The notes beneath the pieces are model-generated. The model ran no database searches. It saw only the letters and a list, made by a program, of their open reading frames with translations, and had not been told where the DNA came from. Shown here piece after piece: positions 33,666 through 46,584 of a stretch of 64,000 nucleotides of DNA. Position 1 is the first letter of the stretch. Every line of letters starts with the position of its first letter. Position numbers and translations under genes: made by a program. Source of the DNA: Calditrichia bacterium (GTDB taxonomy: Bacteria; Calditrichota; Calditrichia; RBG-13-44-9; J075); the NCBI GenBank assembly GCA_020635015.1, contig JACKAP010000016.1, forward strand, positions 1 through 64,000. The letters are read 5' to 3'.

Positions 33666-35870
33666 TCATGCGTTTCCGGATTTTGCAAACCCAAGCTTAC
33701 TTTTTCCCCGGTGCGAAATTTCGGCTGTGACGCTTTCCCGCGCCGCGGCGTCATGTTTGATGACGATAAATGTCAGGTCGTCGTGCAGCGGATGTTCTCC
33801 CACAAAATCCATCACTGCTTCCAGAATAGTATGCTTGATGTCGGCGGCGCTGCCGCTGTTGATCCGGTCGGTCAGGGCAAAGAAACGTTCCTCCCCGAAT
33901 TCTTCTTCCGCCTGGTTGCGCGCTTCCAGCAGCCCGTCGGTGAAGAGGATCAGAAAATCGCCGGGCTTCAGTTCGATTTCCGTTTCCCGGATGGTCTTCT
34001 CGAACACCGGCCCCCGGTCCAGGCCGATCCCCAGCCCGGCAGGCTGCAGAAATCGGGCGGTCTGATCCTCGCCGCAAAAATGAAGCACCGGGGTATGCCC
34101 GGCCCGCACAAATTGAAAGGCATTGCGTTCCGGCAGGAATTTGCCGACGATCGCAGTGACAAACGATTTGCGCTCGATGGTGGAATAGAATATCCGGTTG
34201 GCCTGGGAGATCAGCTCCCGCGGGTTGGTGAAGGTGCGAGAAAGGGTCTGGATCACCCCCTTGAATTCCGCCATATAAAACGCCGCCGACGTGCCCTTGC
34301 CGGATACGTCACCGATGACCAAACCGGGATGGCCATCGGCAAATTCGATGAAATCGTAATAATCGCCGCCGACCTCGTATGCGGTCAGGAAATAGCTCTC
34401 CAACTCTACTCCCCGGATGTTGGGCATGGTTTGGGGCACCAGTTTCAGCTGCACATCCCGGGCAATTTTCAGCTCCTGCTCCATGCGCTCTTTCTCGATC
34501 GATTTTTTCCATAGCTCGGCATTCTCCAGAGCCATGGCTGCCTGATTGGCAAATCCCTCCAGCAGGGAGAGGTCGTCGATATCAAACCCGAACGGCTGGT
34601 TCTTGGTGGCGTAGATGATCCCGAGCAACTGATCGCGGCTGGAAAACAGCGGAGCGGCAATCAGGGTGCGAGCGTCTTTTTTCCATTGGGTAAGATGGCG
34701 CAGTTGTTGATTCTGGCTGATGTCATTGATCAGCAACGGTTTTTTGTCCTGCTGAAATATCTGGTTGAAGCCGGTAAGGTCGTCGAAAGGATTATTCAAT
34801 ATCTGCTGCTGAGTAAGGTTGATATGGGATGCCAGGCGAAGTTTGCTGCGTTGGGGATCGTTCGGCTCCAGGTACCAGGTGCTCTGGCTTTCCAGCACCC
34901 GGGAGGTCAATTGGGTGATCAACTGGGGCAGTTTGCGGGCATTGCGCTCGGTATTGAGCATGCGGGTAAAATCGTATAGCGAGGTGACTTCCCGTAATTT
35001 CCGGTCGACCGCCTTGGCGGTGGGCAGGTGCACCAGCAGGGTGAGCAGGGCCAGGGAGCCGTAGATCAGCAGAAAAAACCACATGATGTTGGCAAAGTTG
35101 TACACCGCCGCGCTATATTCCTGGAGATAGTCCTCGTACACAAAATCTTTCAGAAAAACGATCGCCAGATACACCAGCACTCCGACGCCAAAATAGATGA
35201 ATTTCTGCTTGCGGGGCAGGTAGGTGATCCAGTCGTTGCGGAAGGCCAGAAATACGATGATGATGGTCAGCGACCATACCAGCAGGGAGTTGTACATGTC
35301 GTCCCCCGGCGCCCAGAGCACTGAAAAATTCAGCGGCACGCCGGAATAGAATACCCACAGGGTGCTGGCAATGATCAGCACAAACAGCACATTGTAATAT
35401 AGCCGGGTGGTGCGCCGCTGTTTGTAGAAAATCAGTTCGCGCAGGATCATAAAAGTCGGGATCAAGGTGGCGATGGCCAGCAGACCGATCACATTTTTAT
35501 AAAATTCATAGACCACCGCCTCGAAGGTGGTTCGCTGCAAATCCGGGTTGCTGACCAGATAGTCGGACAGCAGCAGCTCCAGCAAAAAGGCGATCAGGAA
35601 ATTGGCCAGCAGGAAGACCGACAGCCGCCATAATTTCTGGGAAAGCTCGTAGTCGCTGATCAAAAAGCGCCGCTTGACGATGAAGATCCAGGCCAGGATC
35701 AGGGCCAGCACGATGATCGCGCGGAGATTCTGCAGCGAGAAGGCCAGGAAGGGGAAATTGAGATTGTAATCGTAGCGGACGACCACTTTGAAGAATATAT
35801 CGATCGCGAAGATGCCCAGAGCAAAGACCGGGATCAGGGTGTAGAGCAGTCTGGTGGTGATCTTATGCAT
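33666..35870 (-). CDS. Membrane-bound GAF-SpoIIE PP2C phosphatase
   Basis: 734 residues. The ATG at 35870 overlaps the stop of the preceding lipoprotein gene (TAATG), implying translational coupling. The first ~290 residues hold about eight hydrophobic helices, a sensor-like polytopic region I cannot name. A GAF domain lies at ~320-470 and a linker helix (MEQELKIARDVQLKLVP) precedes the PP2C domain at ~500-715, with GGDYYDF, GDVSGKG, RAGHTPVL, TDGLLEA and DDLTFIVI. The C-terminal ~20 residues are basic and unique. With the soluble PP2C downstream, two different inputs could feed the same STAS protein. The upstream propeller lipoprotein may be its outer-envelope partner. Confidence 0.88.
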   Translation of the reverse strand: MHKITTRLLYTLIPVFALGIFAIDIFFKVVVRYDYNLNFPFLAFSLQNLRAIIVLALILAWIFIVKRRFLISDYELSQKLWRLSVFLLANFLIAFLLELLLSDYLVSNPDLQRTTFEAVVYEFYKNVIGLLAIATLIPTFMILRELIFYKQRRTTRLYYNVLFVLIIASTLWVFYSGVPLNFSVLWAPGDDMYNSLLVWSLTIIIVFLAFRNDWITYLPRKQKFIYFGVGVLVYLAIVFLKDFVYEDYLQEYSAAVYNFANIMWFFLLIYGSLALLTLLVHLPTAKAVDRKLREVTSLYDFTRMLNTERNARKLPQLITQLTSRVLESQSTWYLEPNDPQRSKLRLASHINLTQQQILNNPFDDLTGFNQIFQQDKKPLLINDISQNQQLRHLTQWKKDARTLIAAPLFSSRDQLLGIIYATKNQPFGFDIDDLSLLEGFANQAAMALENAELWKKSIEKERMEQELKIARDVQLKLVPQTMPNIRGVELESYFLTAYEVGGDYYDFIEFADGHPGLVIGDVSGKGTSAAFYMAEFKGVIQTLSRTFTNPRELISQANRIFYSTIERKSFVTAIVGKFLPERNAFQFVRAGHTPVLHFCGEDQTARFLQPAGLGIGLDRGPVFEKTIRETEIELKPGDFLILFTDGLLEARNQAEEEFGEERFFALTDRINSGSAADIKHTILEAVMDFVGEHPLHDDLTFIVIKHDAAARESVTAEISHRGKSKLGFAKSGNA

Positions 35871-37153
35871 TACTCGATATATACCCGTGTAGGTCCGTAA
35901 AACAATTCGCTGCCGTCCGCCGCGCGGGACACGCTGATGCGGTTGCCCCCGGCATCATAGAGGTAGAGCAGGCTGCCCAGATAGTCGACGATAACCACCG
36001 ACCGGTCGAAAGGATTCATCGCGATTTGAGCGATGCGTTTATACCCGGACGAGTGAATTTGACGGTCTCCACCGGGCGAAAGTTGCACGATTAAATCATC
36101 TCCCCCGGGATTTTCCTCCGCCAGATAGTATTGTCCGCCAACCTCGTCATAGTGAATGCGGTAATAATAATTCGCCGTATGCAGGCTGTCGGTTATCACT
36201 TGATCGCTAATGGTATAGATGATACTGCTGAGCGAATTTTCCGATGCGCTTAGAATATACGCGATATTTTCCCGCAAATCAAAATCTTTCCCCTGGAAGC
36301 CGGGAGGAAAGTGAAAGGTCTGCCGGGTGCCGGCGGGAATTTCCGGGTCGAAGCTGATCAGCCGCCCTTCTCCCAGCACATAGAGCCGGCCCCGGGCATG
36401 ATCAAAGGCCAGGCGGATGTACTGGTCCTCTTCCAGGGAAATCCGGCGTAACACGGCGCCATTCAGGAACACCACCACCTCCCGGCGCCGGTCGTCAAGT
36501 ATGTACACCTGCCCCCCGGCTGGATCGGCGGCCAGGTCTGCCGCTGCCACCAGGGAGTCGGGATAAAAAAAGGCTTTCTCACCGTCGGATTTGCGGATGG
36601 TGCCGATACTCTGGGTGAAGGGCTCGTATGCGACCCAGAACCGGGGTTCTCCAGGAATAAAGCTCCAGGCCACCGGGGCGATGCTGAAGCGAAACTGTTT
36701 GCGAATGTTCACTGCATCGTAGCTGAGCTGCTTGATGCAATAATCGACCGGCGAGAGTACCCAGTAGGTGCCGGGCCCGAGCAGCGCCCGGGTGGTGTTG
36801 GAGGGCTGGGTCTCCTCGCTGGCGCTGAAAGCCACCACCCGGTAGAAATACCAGCGGCCGGCTTCGACCTCCGTGTCCGTGAAAGTGAATTGTCCCGCCG
36901 GTGTTTCCTCCAGGATCTCAAAATTCTCCTCGGCATCAAGCGAGCGGTATATCCGGAATCCCCGGTAATCGGTCAACGGCGCCTCCAGCGACCATTGCAG
37001 CAGCACCCGGTCTGCTTCCGGGAAAATTTGCAGATTCAGGATGTTGTCCTGATCGCCTTGCGGATCGAAGGGGTTGTCGCGGTCGCGTTCGATGCACTGC
37101 CAGAACAGCAGGCAGGATAACAGCAGTATCGGTGCAATATTATGTAGTCTCAT
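35870..37153 (-). CDS. Putative lipoprotein with fibronectin-III-like and beta-propeller regions
   Basis: 427 residues, ATG at 37153. The hydrophobic leader ends in LLFWQC with C20 as the likely lipidated cysteine; LLSC at 11-14 is an alternative. IERDRDNPFDPQG follows, a post-cysteine signature often seen in lipoproteins of Calditrichota-like bacteria. Residues ~38-122 look like a fibronectin type III domain (RGFRIYRSLD, GRWYFYRVVAFS). Residues ~125-427 have repeating beta strands of a YVLG/YILDD type, probably a propeller. The stop codon overlaps the start of the membrane phosphatase gene, so the two proteins probably work together, perhaps as an outer sensor and inner transducer. This functional link is inference. 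Confidence 0.75.
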   Translation of the reverse strand: MRLHNIAPILLLSCLLFWQCIERDRDNPFDPQGDQDNILNLQIFPEADRVLLQWSLEAPLTDYRGFRIYRSLDAEENFEILEETPAGQFTFTDTEVEAGRWYFYRVVAFSASEETQPSNTTRALLGPGTYWVLSPVDYCIKQLSYDAVNIRKQFRFSIAPVAWSFIPGEPRFWVAYEPFTQSIGTIRKSDGEKAFFYPDSLVAAADLAADPAGGQVYILDDRRREVVVFLNGAVLRRISLEEDQYIRLAFDHARGRLYVLGEGRLISFDPEIPAGTRQTFHFPPGFQGKDFDLRENIAYILSASENSLSSIIYTISDQVITDSLHTANYYYRIHYDEVGGQYYLAEENPGGDDLIVQLSPGGDRQIHSSGYKRIAQIAMNPFDRSVVIVDYLGSLLYLYDAGGNRISVSRAADGSELFYGPTRVYIE

Positions 37154-37171
37154 ATTCTTTTAAATTTTATC

Positions 37172-37259
37172 ACGCAAAGACGCAGAGGCGCAAAGATTTG
37201 CAAAGGAAAACCTAAATATTGCTTTGCGACTACTCTGCGTCTTTGCGCCTTTGCGTGAG
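37172..37259. repeat. Imperfect inverted repeat of CGCAAAGACGCAGAGGCGCAAAG words
   Basis: The left arm (37172-37195) and right arm (37233-37259) are built from the same CGCAAAG/CTTTGCG words on opposite strands. It lies in the 288-bp divergent gap between the lipoprotein gene and the sensor kinase, which must also hold both promoters. This word is known from intergenic regions of unrelated bacteria. It would form a GC-rich hairpin in the leader of one of the two genes. Confidence 0.6.
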
Positions 37260-37441
37260 TCTTAATGTGTCATCCGTTAAATAAAATATATTTAATACTT
37301 TAAATGATCTACTGCATTGCCGCAAAAAATCCGCTTGAAAAGTAACCGATTGGAATACATAAAGCAAGCGGGGATAAAGGATTTGCCGCTGAGGCGTACA
37401 ATTTTGTTGGGAATCCGGGCGGATTGATTTACATTAAATCG

Positions 37442-41280
<3,839 letters not shown>

Positions 41281-41284
<4 letters not shown>

Positions 41285-42531
41285 ACACCAGAACAACCGG
41301 GGGTGAAGGGGTGATCCTGATCGTCGACGATAACGCGACCAACCTGGGCGTGTTGTTCGATTATCTGAAAAATGCGACTTTCCGGGTGCTGGTGGCGCAG
41401 CATGGTAAAGCCGCCCTGGAATTGCTCCAGGAGGCCCGGCCGGACCTGATCCTCCTGGATGTGCTGATGCCGGAAATGGACGGATTTGAGACGTGCAAGC
41501 ATCTCAAGGAAAATCCTGCTACCCGGGATATTCCGGTCATCTTTATGACGGCACTGACCGAGACCGTGGATAAAGTGCGCGGGTTTGAACTGGGAGCGGT
41601 GGATTACGTCACCAAGCCCCTCCAGCACGAGGAAGTGCTTGCCCGGGTCAACACCCACCTCACCCTGGGACGGCTCAAGCAGCACCTGATCCGCAAAAAC
41701 GAGGAGCTCGCCGCGGTCAACCGCAACCTGGCGCATCTGGTGCAGGAGAAAACCCGCCAACTGGTGCAGCAGGAGAAGACCGCTACTATCGGGCGGATGA
41801 TCCAGGGCATCGTGCATAATATGAAAACGCCTCTGGCGGTGATCGCGAACTCCAATCTGGTCATCACCAAAAAGATCGAAAAATTAAGCGCCGGTCTTTC
41901 GTCTACCCCGGAACCGGAGATAGCGGAGCTGCTGAACAGCATTGCCCAGGACAGCGCGCTGGTGGAGAAGGCGCACGGGCAGATCATGCAGATCGTCAAT
42001 AACCTGATGCTGAAGAGCCGCATGGATCAGAGCGCCGATGCCAAACCGGTCAATCTCAATAGCCTGCTGAAGCAGGAATTTGATTTTCTCAATGCCGATC
42101 CCCAGTTTAAGCATAAGACTGAGAAGGAACTGCAGTTGGATGAGCGCCTGCCCGAGCTTCCCCTGGTCTATTCCGACATCGCTCAGGTGGTGGAGAACTT
42201 GATCAACAACGCTCTGGATGCGATGTGGCAGAGCGAGAATCGGCGCCTGGGCGTGCGCACCCGCCAGGACAGCTCCCATGTTTACATCGACATCAGCGAT
42301 ACCGGCAGCGGTATTCCCCCCGATAAGCTGGAAGCCATCTTCGATCCGTTCTTTACCACCAAGCCGCCCAAAGGGGAAGAGAATGAAGGCGAACCCACCG
42401 GCACCGGGCTGGGTTTGCATACCTGTCTGGAATTGCTCAAACCCTTTCGTGGGGAGATCCGGGTGGAGAGCGAAGTGGGGAAGGGGAGTACTTTTACGGT
42501 GGTGCTGCCGAAGGAGGTGCACAAAGGATGA
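41281..42531 (+). CDS. Receiver-histidine kinase (response regulator fused to HATPase)
   Basis: 416 residues; the ATG at 41281 lies within the ATGA overlap with the sensor kinase. Residues ~10-125 are a receiver domain with the acidic pair D16-D17, phosphoacceptor D60 (ILLDVLMPEMDG) and K112 (VTKPL). A coiled coil at ~135-165 is followed by an HWE/HisKA-like dimerisation segment with H179 (GIVHNMKTPLAV), then HATPase with ENLINNALDAM, DTGSGIPPD and GTGLGLHTC. The likely order is transfer from H961 of the upstream kinase to D60, which would tune the second kinase. No output regulator is encoded next door. Confidence 0.88.
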
Positions 42532-42651
42532 AGGATGAAGGTTAAAGGATGAAGGATAAAGGTTAAAGGATAAAGGATAAAGTCGGATTTCGGATAGATA
42601 TATCGCCTGGAGATCAATCGTCCATACCTTCATCCTTTAACCTTCATCCTT
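42531..42651. terminator. Perfect 25-bp inverted repeat between convergent genes (bidirectional terminator candidate)
   Basis: The arms 42531-42555 and 42627-42651 are exact reverse complements built from AAGGATGAAGGTTAAAGG words. One arm begins at the last base of the receiver-kinase stop codon, and the other ends five bases from the stop of the minus-strand gene at 42656. Between the arms, similar GGATAAAGG words continue. The placement exactly between two converging stop codons suggests transcription termination in both directions. Confidence 0.65.
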
Positions 42652-42655
42652 GTTA

Positions 42656-43273
42656 TTATCGCAGCGTGGCGGCAATCTCGGAAAAATATTTCTCCGCCAA
42701 CTCCTGATCTTCCATATCATGCTGCAGCACCACGGCGATGACGCTGGCCCCTTTGGCGAAGGCATAAATCTCGGTTTGCATCCGCTGCCGGGCGAGATAA
42801 AATTCCAGCACCGTACCGCGACAGTCCACTCCGTTAAATTGGATGATTTTTTCCCGGCCGCTTTCTTCGAGAAACTCCGCCTGGCGCGATTTAAATTCGT
42901 TGCGGAAAGCCTCTACCAGAGATTTACGGATCAGGTCCGGGGTAGTGGGCACTGAATAGATCTGGATCAACGCCAGGGGCGATTCAGAGGCGTCGAGGGT
43001 CAGGGTGATCACGCCCACATCGTTTTCCGTGCTGAAGGTCATATCGCTGTAATAGCGGAACGCGATGCCATTGTCATTATACTCGACGGTCTCTTTACGC
43101 CGGATGACGATCTCGAACTGCTCGCCTTGCGGAGAGGTGATGGTAAACGGCTGGTTGTCGGTGGCGCTATAGGTCTGCCCGGCAACCTCCACTTCATATT
43201 CCGCCTGCTGGGCTCCTAACGGAATCAACCCCATCGTGGTAAACAGCAACGCAAAGCGTAGAATTTGTCTCAT
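42656..43273 (-). CDS. Exported protein of unknown function
   Basis: 205 residues; the ATG at 43273 follows GGAG by six bases, so the in-frame ATG at 43285 is less likely. A signal peptide (MRQILRFALLFTTMGLIPLGAQQ) is followed by a beta-strand-rich domain with TSPQGEQFEIVIRRK and LAIIQIYS-like strands and a C-terminal alpha/beta part (QFNGVDCRGTVLEF, FAKGASVIAVVLQHD). This pattern resembles small periplasmic proteins that assess lipid or protein quality, but I do not recognise a family. It is convergent with the two-component genes and shows no operon partner. Confidence 0.7.
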   Translation of the reverse strand: MRQILRFALLFTTMGLIPLGAQQAEYEVEVAGQTYSATDNQPFTITSPQGEQFEIVIRRKETVEYNDNGIAFRYYSDMTFSTENDVGVITLTLDASESPLALIQIYSVPTTPDLIRKSLVEAFRNEFKSRQAEFLEESGREKIIQFNGVDCRGTVLEFYLARQRMQTEIYAFAKGASVIAVVLQHDMEDQELAEKYFSEIAATLR

Positions 43274-43465
43274 GACCAGCTCCATCAATATGGTTAATGC
43301 CGGGATGCGCTTTCCCCGGTGTGATTGAGGAATATAATGCCGGAGGCGGTCGTTGCGATGTGATGGTTAACCATCGGTCTCCGGCAGAAATTCAACAGCG
43401 CAAGAATCGGTTTGAATTGCCCGGCAATATGATTTATGTTGCAGCTAAATTAAGCAGGGAGTTTT

Positions 43466-44374
43466 GTGTTGCCAAGTCATTTTGCGCCTTATGGGATCGA
43501 TTTGCCGGCAAATGGCCGCTTTTGTTTTGAGCAGTGCCGAATTTTTCTCGACCGTTCCCCCCGGGAATGCCTGCACCGGGTTGATGGGGGAGCTGTGCTG
43601 AAGGCGGTGCGGCTGGGATCGCGGGCGGTCATCTTCCGGATGAATGGCGACCATAACGGCGTGCGGCTGGAGGTGTTGTCGGGAGATGGGTCGGCGCAGG
43701 AGCGGCAGGGGGTAAGCGACTATGTGGCGGAGTGGCTGGACCTGCAGCGTGATCTGCGGCCGTTTTACCGGATGGCAGCGGGGGATGCGCTGCTGCAGTC
43801 GCTGACCGAGCGCTTCGCCGGTCTGCGGCTGATCGGCATTCCGGATCTGCTGGAGGCGTTGTGCTGGGCGATCATCGGGCAGCAGATCAATTTGCAGTTT
43901 GCCTATACCCTGAAAGCGCGGCTGGTGGCGTTGTGCGGCACTCGCCTGACGGATGGCGATCAACACTTCTGGCTGTTTCCGGAGGCACAGGCCATTGCCG
44001 CGCTTAGCGAGGCGGATTGGGGCGGGCTGCAGTTTTCCCGCAGCAAGATCGCTTATCTGCGTGGTATCGCGGCGCTGTTTGCCAATGGAACGATCAGCAA
44101 GGAGATATTGCTCGAATCTGGTTCGGCGCTCGCGATCCGGGAGCGTCTGCTGCAGATCCGCGGGGTGGGGGAGTGGACCGCCGATTATGTGCTGATGAAA
44201 TGCTTCCGGCATCCGGCGGCACTTCCGACTGGCGATGCCGGCCTGCAGAATGCCCTTAAAACCCGGCTTCAACTATCGGTCAAACCTTCCCCGGCCCAGA
44301 TCCGGGAAATGTTTGCAGCCTGGAAAGGCTGGGAAGCTTATACCACATTTTATTTATGGAGGTCGCTGATATGA
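43466..44374 (+). CDS. alkA: DNA-3-methyladenine glycosylase II (AlkA-type)
   Basis: About 302 residues with a GTG (43466) or the adjacent TTG start after AGGGAG. Residues ~1-105 are the AlkA N-terminal beta domain. Residues ~110-300 are the HhH-GPD glycosylase fold: IIGQQINLQFA, the hairpin LLQIRGVGEWTADYV and the catalytic aspartate D257 in LPTGDAGL. It removes alkylated purines from DNA as the first step of base excision repair. Its stop overlaps the start of the methyltransferase gene by four bases (ATGA), so the two alkylation-repair enzymes are translationally coupled. No Ada regulatory domain is present in either. Confidence 0.92.
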   Translation: MLPSHFAPYGIDLPANGRFCFEQCRIFLDRSPRECLHRVDGGAVLKAVRLGSRAVIFRMNGDHNGVRLEVLSGDGSAQERQGVSDYVAEWLDLQRDLRPFYRMAAGDALLQSLTERFAGLRLIGIPDLLEALCWAIIGQQINLQFAYTLKARLVALCGTRLTDGDQHFWLFPEAQAIAALSEADWGGLQFSRSKIAYLRGIAALFANGTISKEILLESGSALAIRERLLQIRGVGEWTADYVLMKCFRHPAALPTGDAGLQNALKTRLQLSVKPSPAQIREMFAAWKGWEAYTTFYLWRSLI

Positions 44375-44841
44375 GCGAACCGTATCAGGCTTTTTTTTCG
44401 TCAGAGATCGGCAACATTCGCATTACCGCCAGCGAGACGGCGATTGAAACCCTTTATTTTGTGGAGGAAGCCGCCGCGCCGTCGCCGGAGATGCCGCCGG
44501 TGCTGCAGGAATGTCTGCGCCAACTCGAGGCTTATTTCCGGGGCGAATTGAAGGATTTTTCCCTGAAACTGCAGCCGCAGGGTACGGCGTTCCAGCAGAG
44601 CGTATGGCAACAATTGCTGGAGGTGCCCTATGGCAGTACCGCCACCTATCTGGACATTGCCCGGAGGCTGGGCGACCGCAATGCGGTGCGGGCAGTGGGC
44701 AGCGCCAATGGCCGCAATCCGATTTCGTTGATCATTCCCTGTCACCGCATCATCGGCGCTAACGGGCGTCTGATCGGCTACGGCGGGGGATTATGGCGGA
44801 AAGAATGGCTGCTGCGCCATGAGGGGGCGCTGCTGGTGTGA
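44371..44841 (+). CDS. ogt: Methylated-DNA--protein-cysteine S-methyltransferase (Ogt)
   Basis: 156 residues. I chose the ATG at 44371 (GGAGG eight bases upstream, ATGA overlap with alkA) over the one at 44356, which contains that RBS. The N-terminal ~70 residues are the short ribonuclease-like domain. The active domain has FQQSVWQQLLEVPYG, the helix-turn-helix with the recognition segment AVRAVGSANGRNP, and the acceptor cysteine C124 in IIPCHRII. The suicidal enzyme takes O6-methyl groups from guanine. It pairs functionally with AlkA to cover the two main alkylation lesions. Confidence 0.95.
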   Translation: MSEPYQAFFSSEIGNIRITASETAIETLYFVEEAAAPSPEMPPVLQECLRQLEAYFRGELKDFSLKLQPQGTAFQQSVWQQLLEVPYGSTATYLDIARRLGDRNAVRAVGSANGRNPISLIIPCHRIIGANGRLIGYGGGLWRKEWLLRHEGALLV

Positions 44842-44873
44842 GGCGCTGCGAACAGGCTATGATTTGGGAACTG

Positions 44874-45075
44874 AAATAGAACGCGGATGACGTGGATTTA
44901 CGCGGAATTGTTTTACTGTTTTTTGTCATAAGAATCAAAAGTTCCATAACATCGATAAGGCATATAAAAATTCATTGTCAGAAATGTGCGGTATTGCAAT
45001 GAAACATGATATACATCGCGTAAAATAACTGTGTATAAATACGCGAGAATCCGCGTCATCCGCGTCATCCGCGTT
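44874..45075. repeat. Dispersed repeat (copy 2) and inverted CCGCGTCATCCGCGT words
   Basis: 44874-44897 is the near-identical copy of 14434-14457. At 45049-45075 the words ATCCGCGTC occur three times in tandem on the opposite orientation, so the two ends of this 264-bp gap can pair over ~18 bp. The AT-rich middle (about 44900-45040) shows no gene. The structure follows ogt and precedes the glycosidase gene. Confidence 0.6.
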
Positions 45076-45105
45076 TTATTAACATCTTGAGTAGCAGTAA
45101 AATAC

Positions 45106-46422
45106 ATGCCAAAACAATATGAAATTTTCCTGGTGGCCCTGGTATGCCTGGCCGGGATGCTGTCGAACAGCGTTTGGGGGCAGCCGGTGGCGTTTCATGA
45201 GAATGAACAGTCCGAGCATGTCGATTACCACTCCTTTGCCCCGCAGATGCTGTTGAAGCATCATTTTGGCAGCGAGTTCCGCAAGCTCCCCAAGAATCCG
45301 GTGTTGCGCCCGGGGCGAGGGGGATGGGATCGCAAGGATGTCGCCGACCCTTATGTGGTGGTCACCGCCGATTCCGTATTGCTGTTTTATGACGGCGACG
45401 CGCGCGACCGCTATCAGATCGGCTACGCCCGGCGGGACGCGCAGGGTTGGGGCTGGGAAAAGCGGGGACGGCTCCTCAGCGGCAGCGGAGGGGCCTGGGA
45501 TGCCTATCACCAGATTGCGCCGGTGGTGCTGCGCAGCGGCGATCAATGGCGGATCTACTACAACGGCCATTTTGAGGATGAAGAACTTGGTTACCGTTGG
45601 GGCGTGGCGCTGGGAAAGGCTGAAGGCGGCTGGCAGTATCCTTCCCGGGAGGCGCTGATCGCGCTGGATTCCACTGCCTGGGATTTCGCCGGTAATGCAT
45701 ACGGGGATATCATCTATTTCCCGGAGGAACATATCTACCGCATGTGGTATACCGGTTTCCAGGGACCGCTGGCCGCGATCGGCCTGGCCACCTCCCGCGA
45801 CGGGATTGCCTGGCAAAAGCGGGTGGAAGGGCCGGTGCTGACCGCTCTGCCCGGGGTGATCTCCCCGGATGTGCTCTTTGATGGGGAGCGCTACCGGATG
45901 TTTTATGTGCAACTGGCACTCTCTGCCAAAGGGATGGGCACCCAGATCATGTCGGCGGAATCGAAGGATGGAATCGTCTGGGAGAATATGACTGAAGTGC
46001 TGCAGCCGGCGGCCCGATGGGAGGGGAAACGTCTGATGCGTCCGCACGTCTCCTATTTCGAAGGGCGGGTGCAGCTCTATTATTGCGCCGGCAGGGGGGG
46101 AGACTGGCAGATCGGCGCCGCCTGGTGCGAGGCGGAATTTGTGCCGCAAGGCCGCTGGCGCTCCGCTCCGCTGAAGGCTGGCGGCAAGCTCCGCATCAAG
46201 TATGAGCAGCCGGAAGGAACATCGTTGTCGCTGACGCTGCACGCCGGCGGAAACATATACCCCCTGACGCTACCGCAATCACAAACCCTGCGTGCCGGCG
46301 TATTTATGGATACGATGCCGTTACCAGCGCAACTTGCCGGAAAAAACATCAACATCGAACTGCAGTTCCACACCACTGATACCCACCGCTCGCCGGTGGT
46401 GTATGAGATCGTGATGTTGTAA
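45106..46422 (+). CDS. Secreted GH43/GH32/GH130-like five-bladed propeller glycosidase
   Basis: 438 residues, ATG at 45106, weak RBS, signal peptide ending near NSVWGQ (~26). Residues ~55-350 show the repeated pattern of five-bladed beta-propeller glycosidases and phosphorylases: KNPVLRPG, ADPYVV, LLFYDGD, QIAPVVLR, WRIYYNG, YRMWYTGF, IGLATSRDGI, SPDVLF and VQLYYCAG. Acidic residues in ADPYV, SPDVLF and around the DVADP strand could be catalytic, but I cannot assign them. The C-terminal ~90 residues form a beta-sandwich that may bind carbohydrate. It is probably an enzyme for plant- or microbe-derived glycans. The exact family cannot be settled by eye. Confidence 0.7.
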   Translation: MPKQYEIFLVALVCLAGMLSNSVWGQPVAFHENEQSEHVDYHSFAPQMLLKHHFGSEFRKLPKNPVLRPGRGGWDRKDVADPYVVVTADSVLLFYDGDARDRYQIGYARRDAQGWGWEKRGRLLSGSGGAWDAYHQIAPVVLRSGDQWRIYYNGHFEDEELGYRWGVALGKAEGGWQYPSREALIALDSTAWDFAGNAYGDIIYFPEEHIYRMWYTGFQGPLAAIGLATSRDGIAWQKRVEGPVLTALPGVISPDVLFDGERYRMFYVQLALSAKGMGTQIMSAESKDGIVWENMTEVLQPAARWEGKRLMRPHVSYFEGRVQLYYCAGRGGDWQIGAAWCEAEFVPQGRWRSAPLKAGGKLRIKYEQPEGTSLSLTLHAGGNIYPLTLPQSQTLRAGVFMDTMPLPAQLAGKNINIELQFHTTDTHRSPVVYEIVML

Positions 46423-46430
46423 AAACTTGT

Positions 46431-46574
46431 CCACGGATTACACGGATTTACACGGAAAAGATTTGTGTATGGGTTGATGGGTATATGGGTAAAAACGGAC
46501 ATCGTGAGCAAAAATCTTGAACTCATTCACCCATTCACCCATTCACCCATCAACAAAATCCGTACAATCCGCGG
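46431..46574. terminator. Nested inverted repeats between convergent genes (bidirectional terminator candidate)
   Basis: The outer words CACGGATTACACGG (46432 on) face AATCCGTACAATCCGCGG (46557-46574). The inner arms GTTGATGGGTATATGGGT (46473-46490) and ACCCATTCACCCATCAAC (46537-46554) pair with two mismatches. The whole 162-bp gap between the stops at 46422 and 46585 is filled by this structure. A hairpin between converging stops repeats the pattern at 42531-42651. Confidence 0.6.
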
Positions 46575-46584
46575 ACTCAAAACA

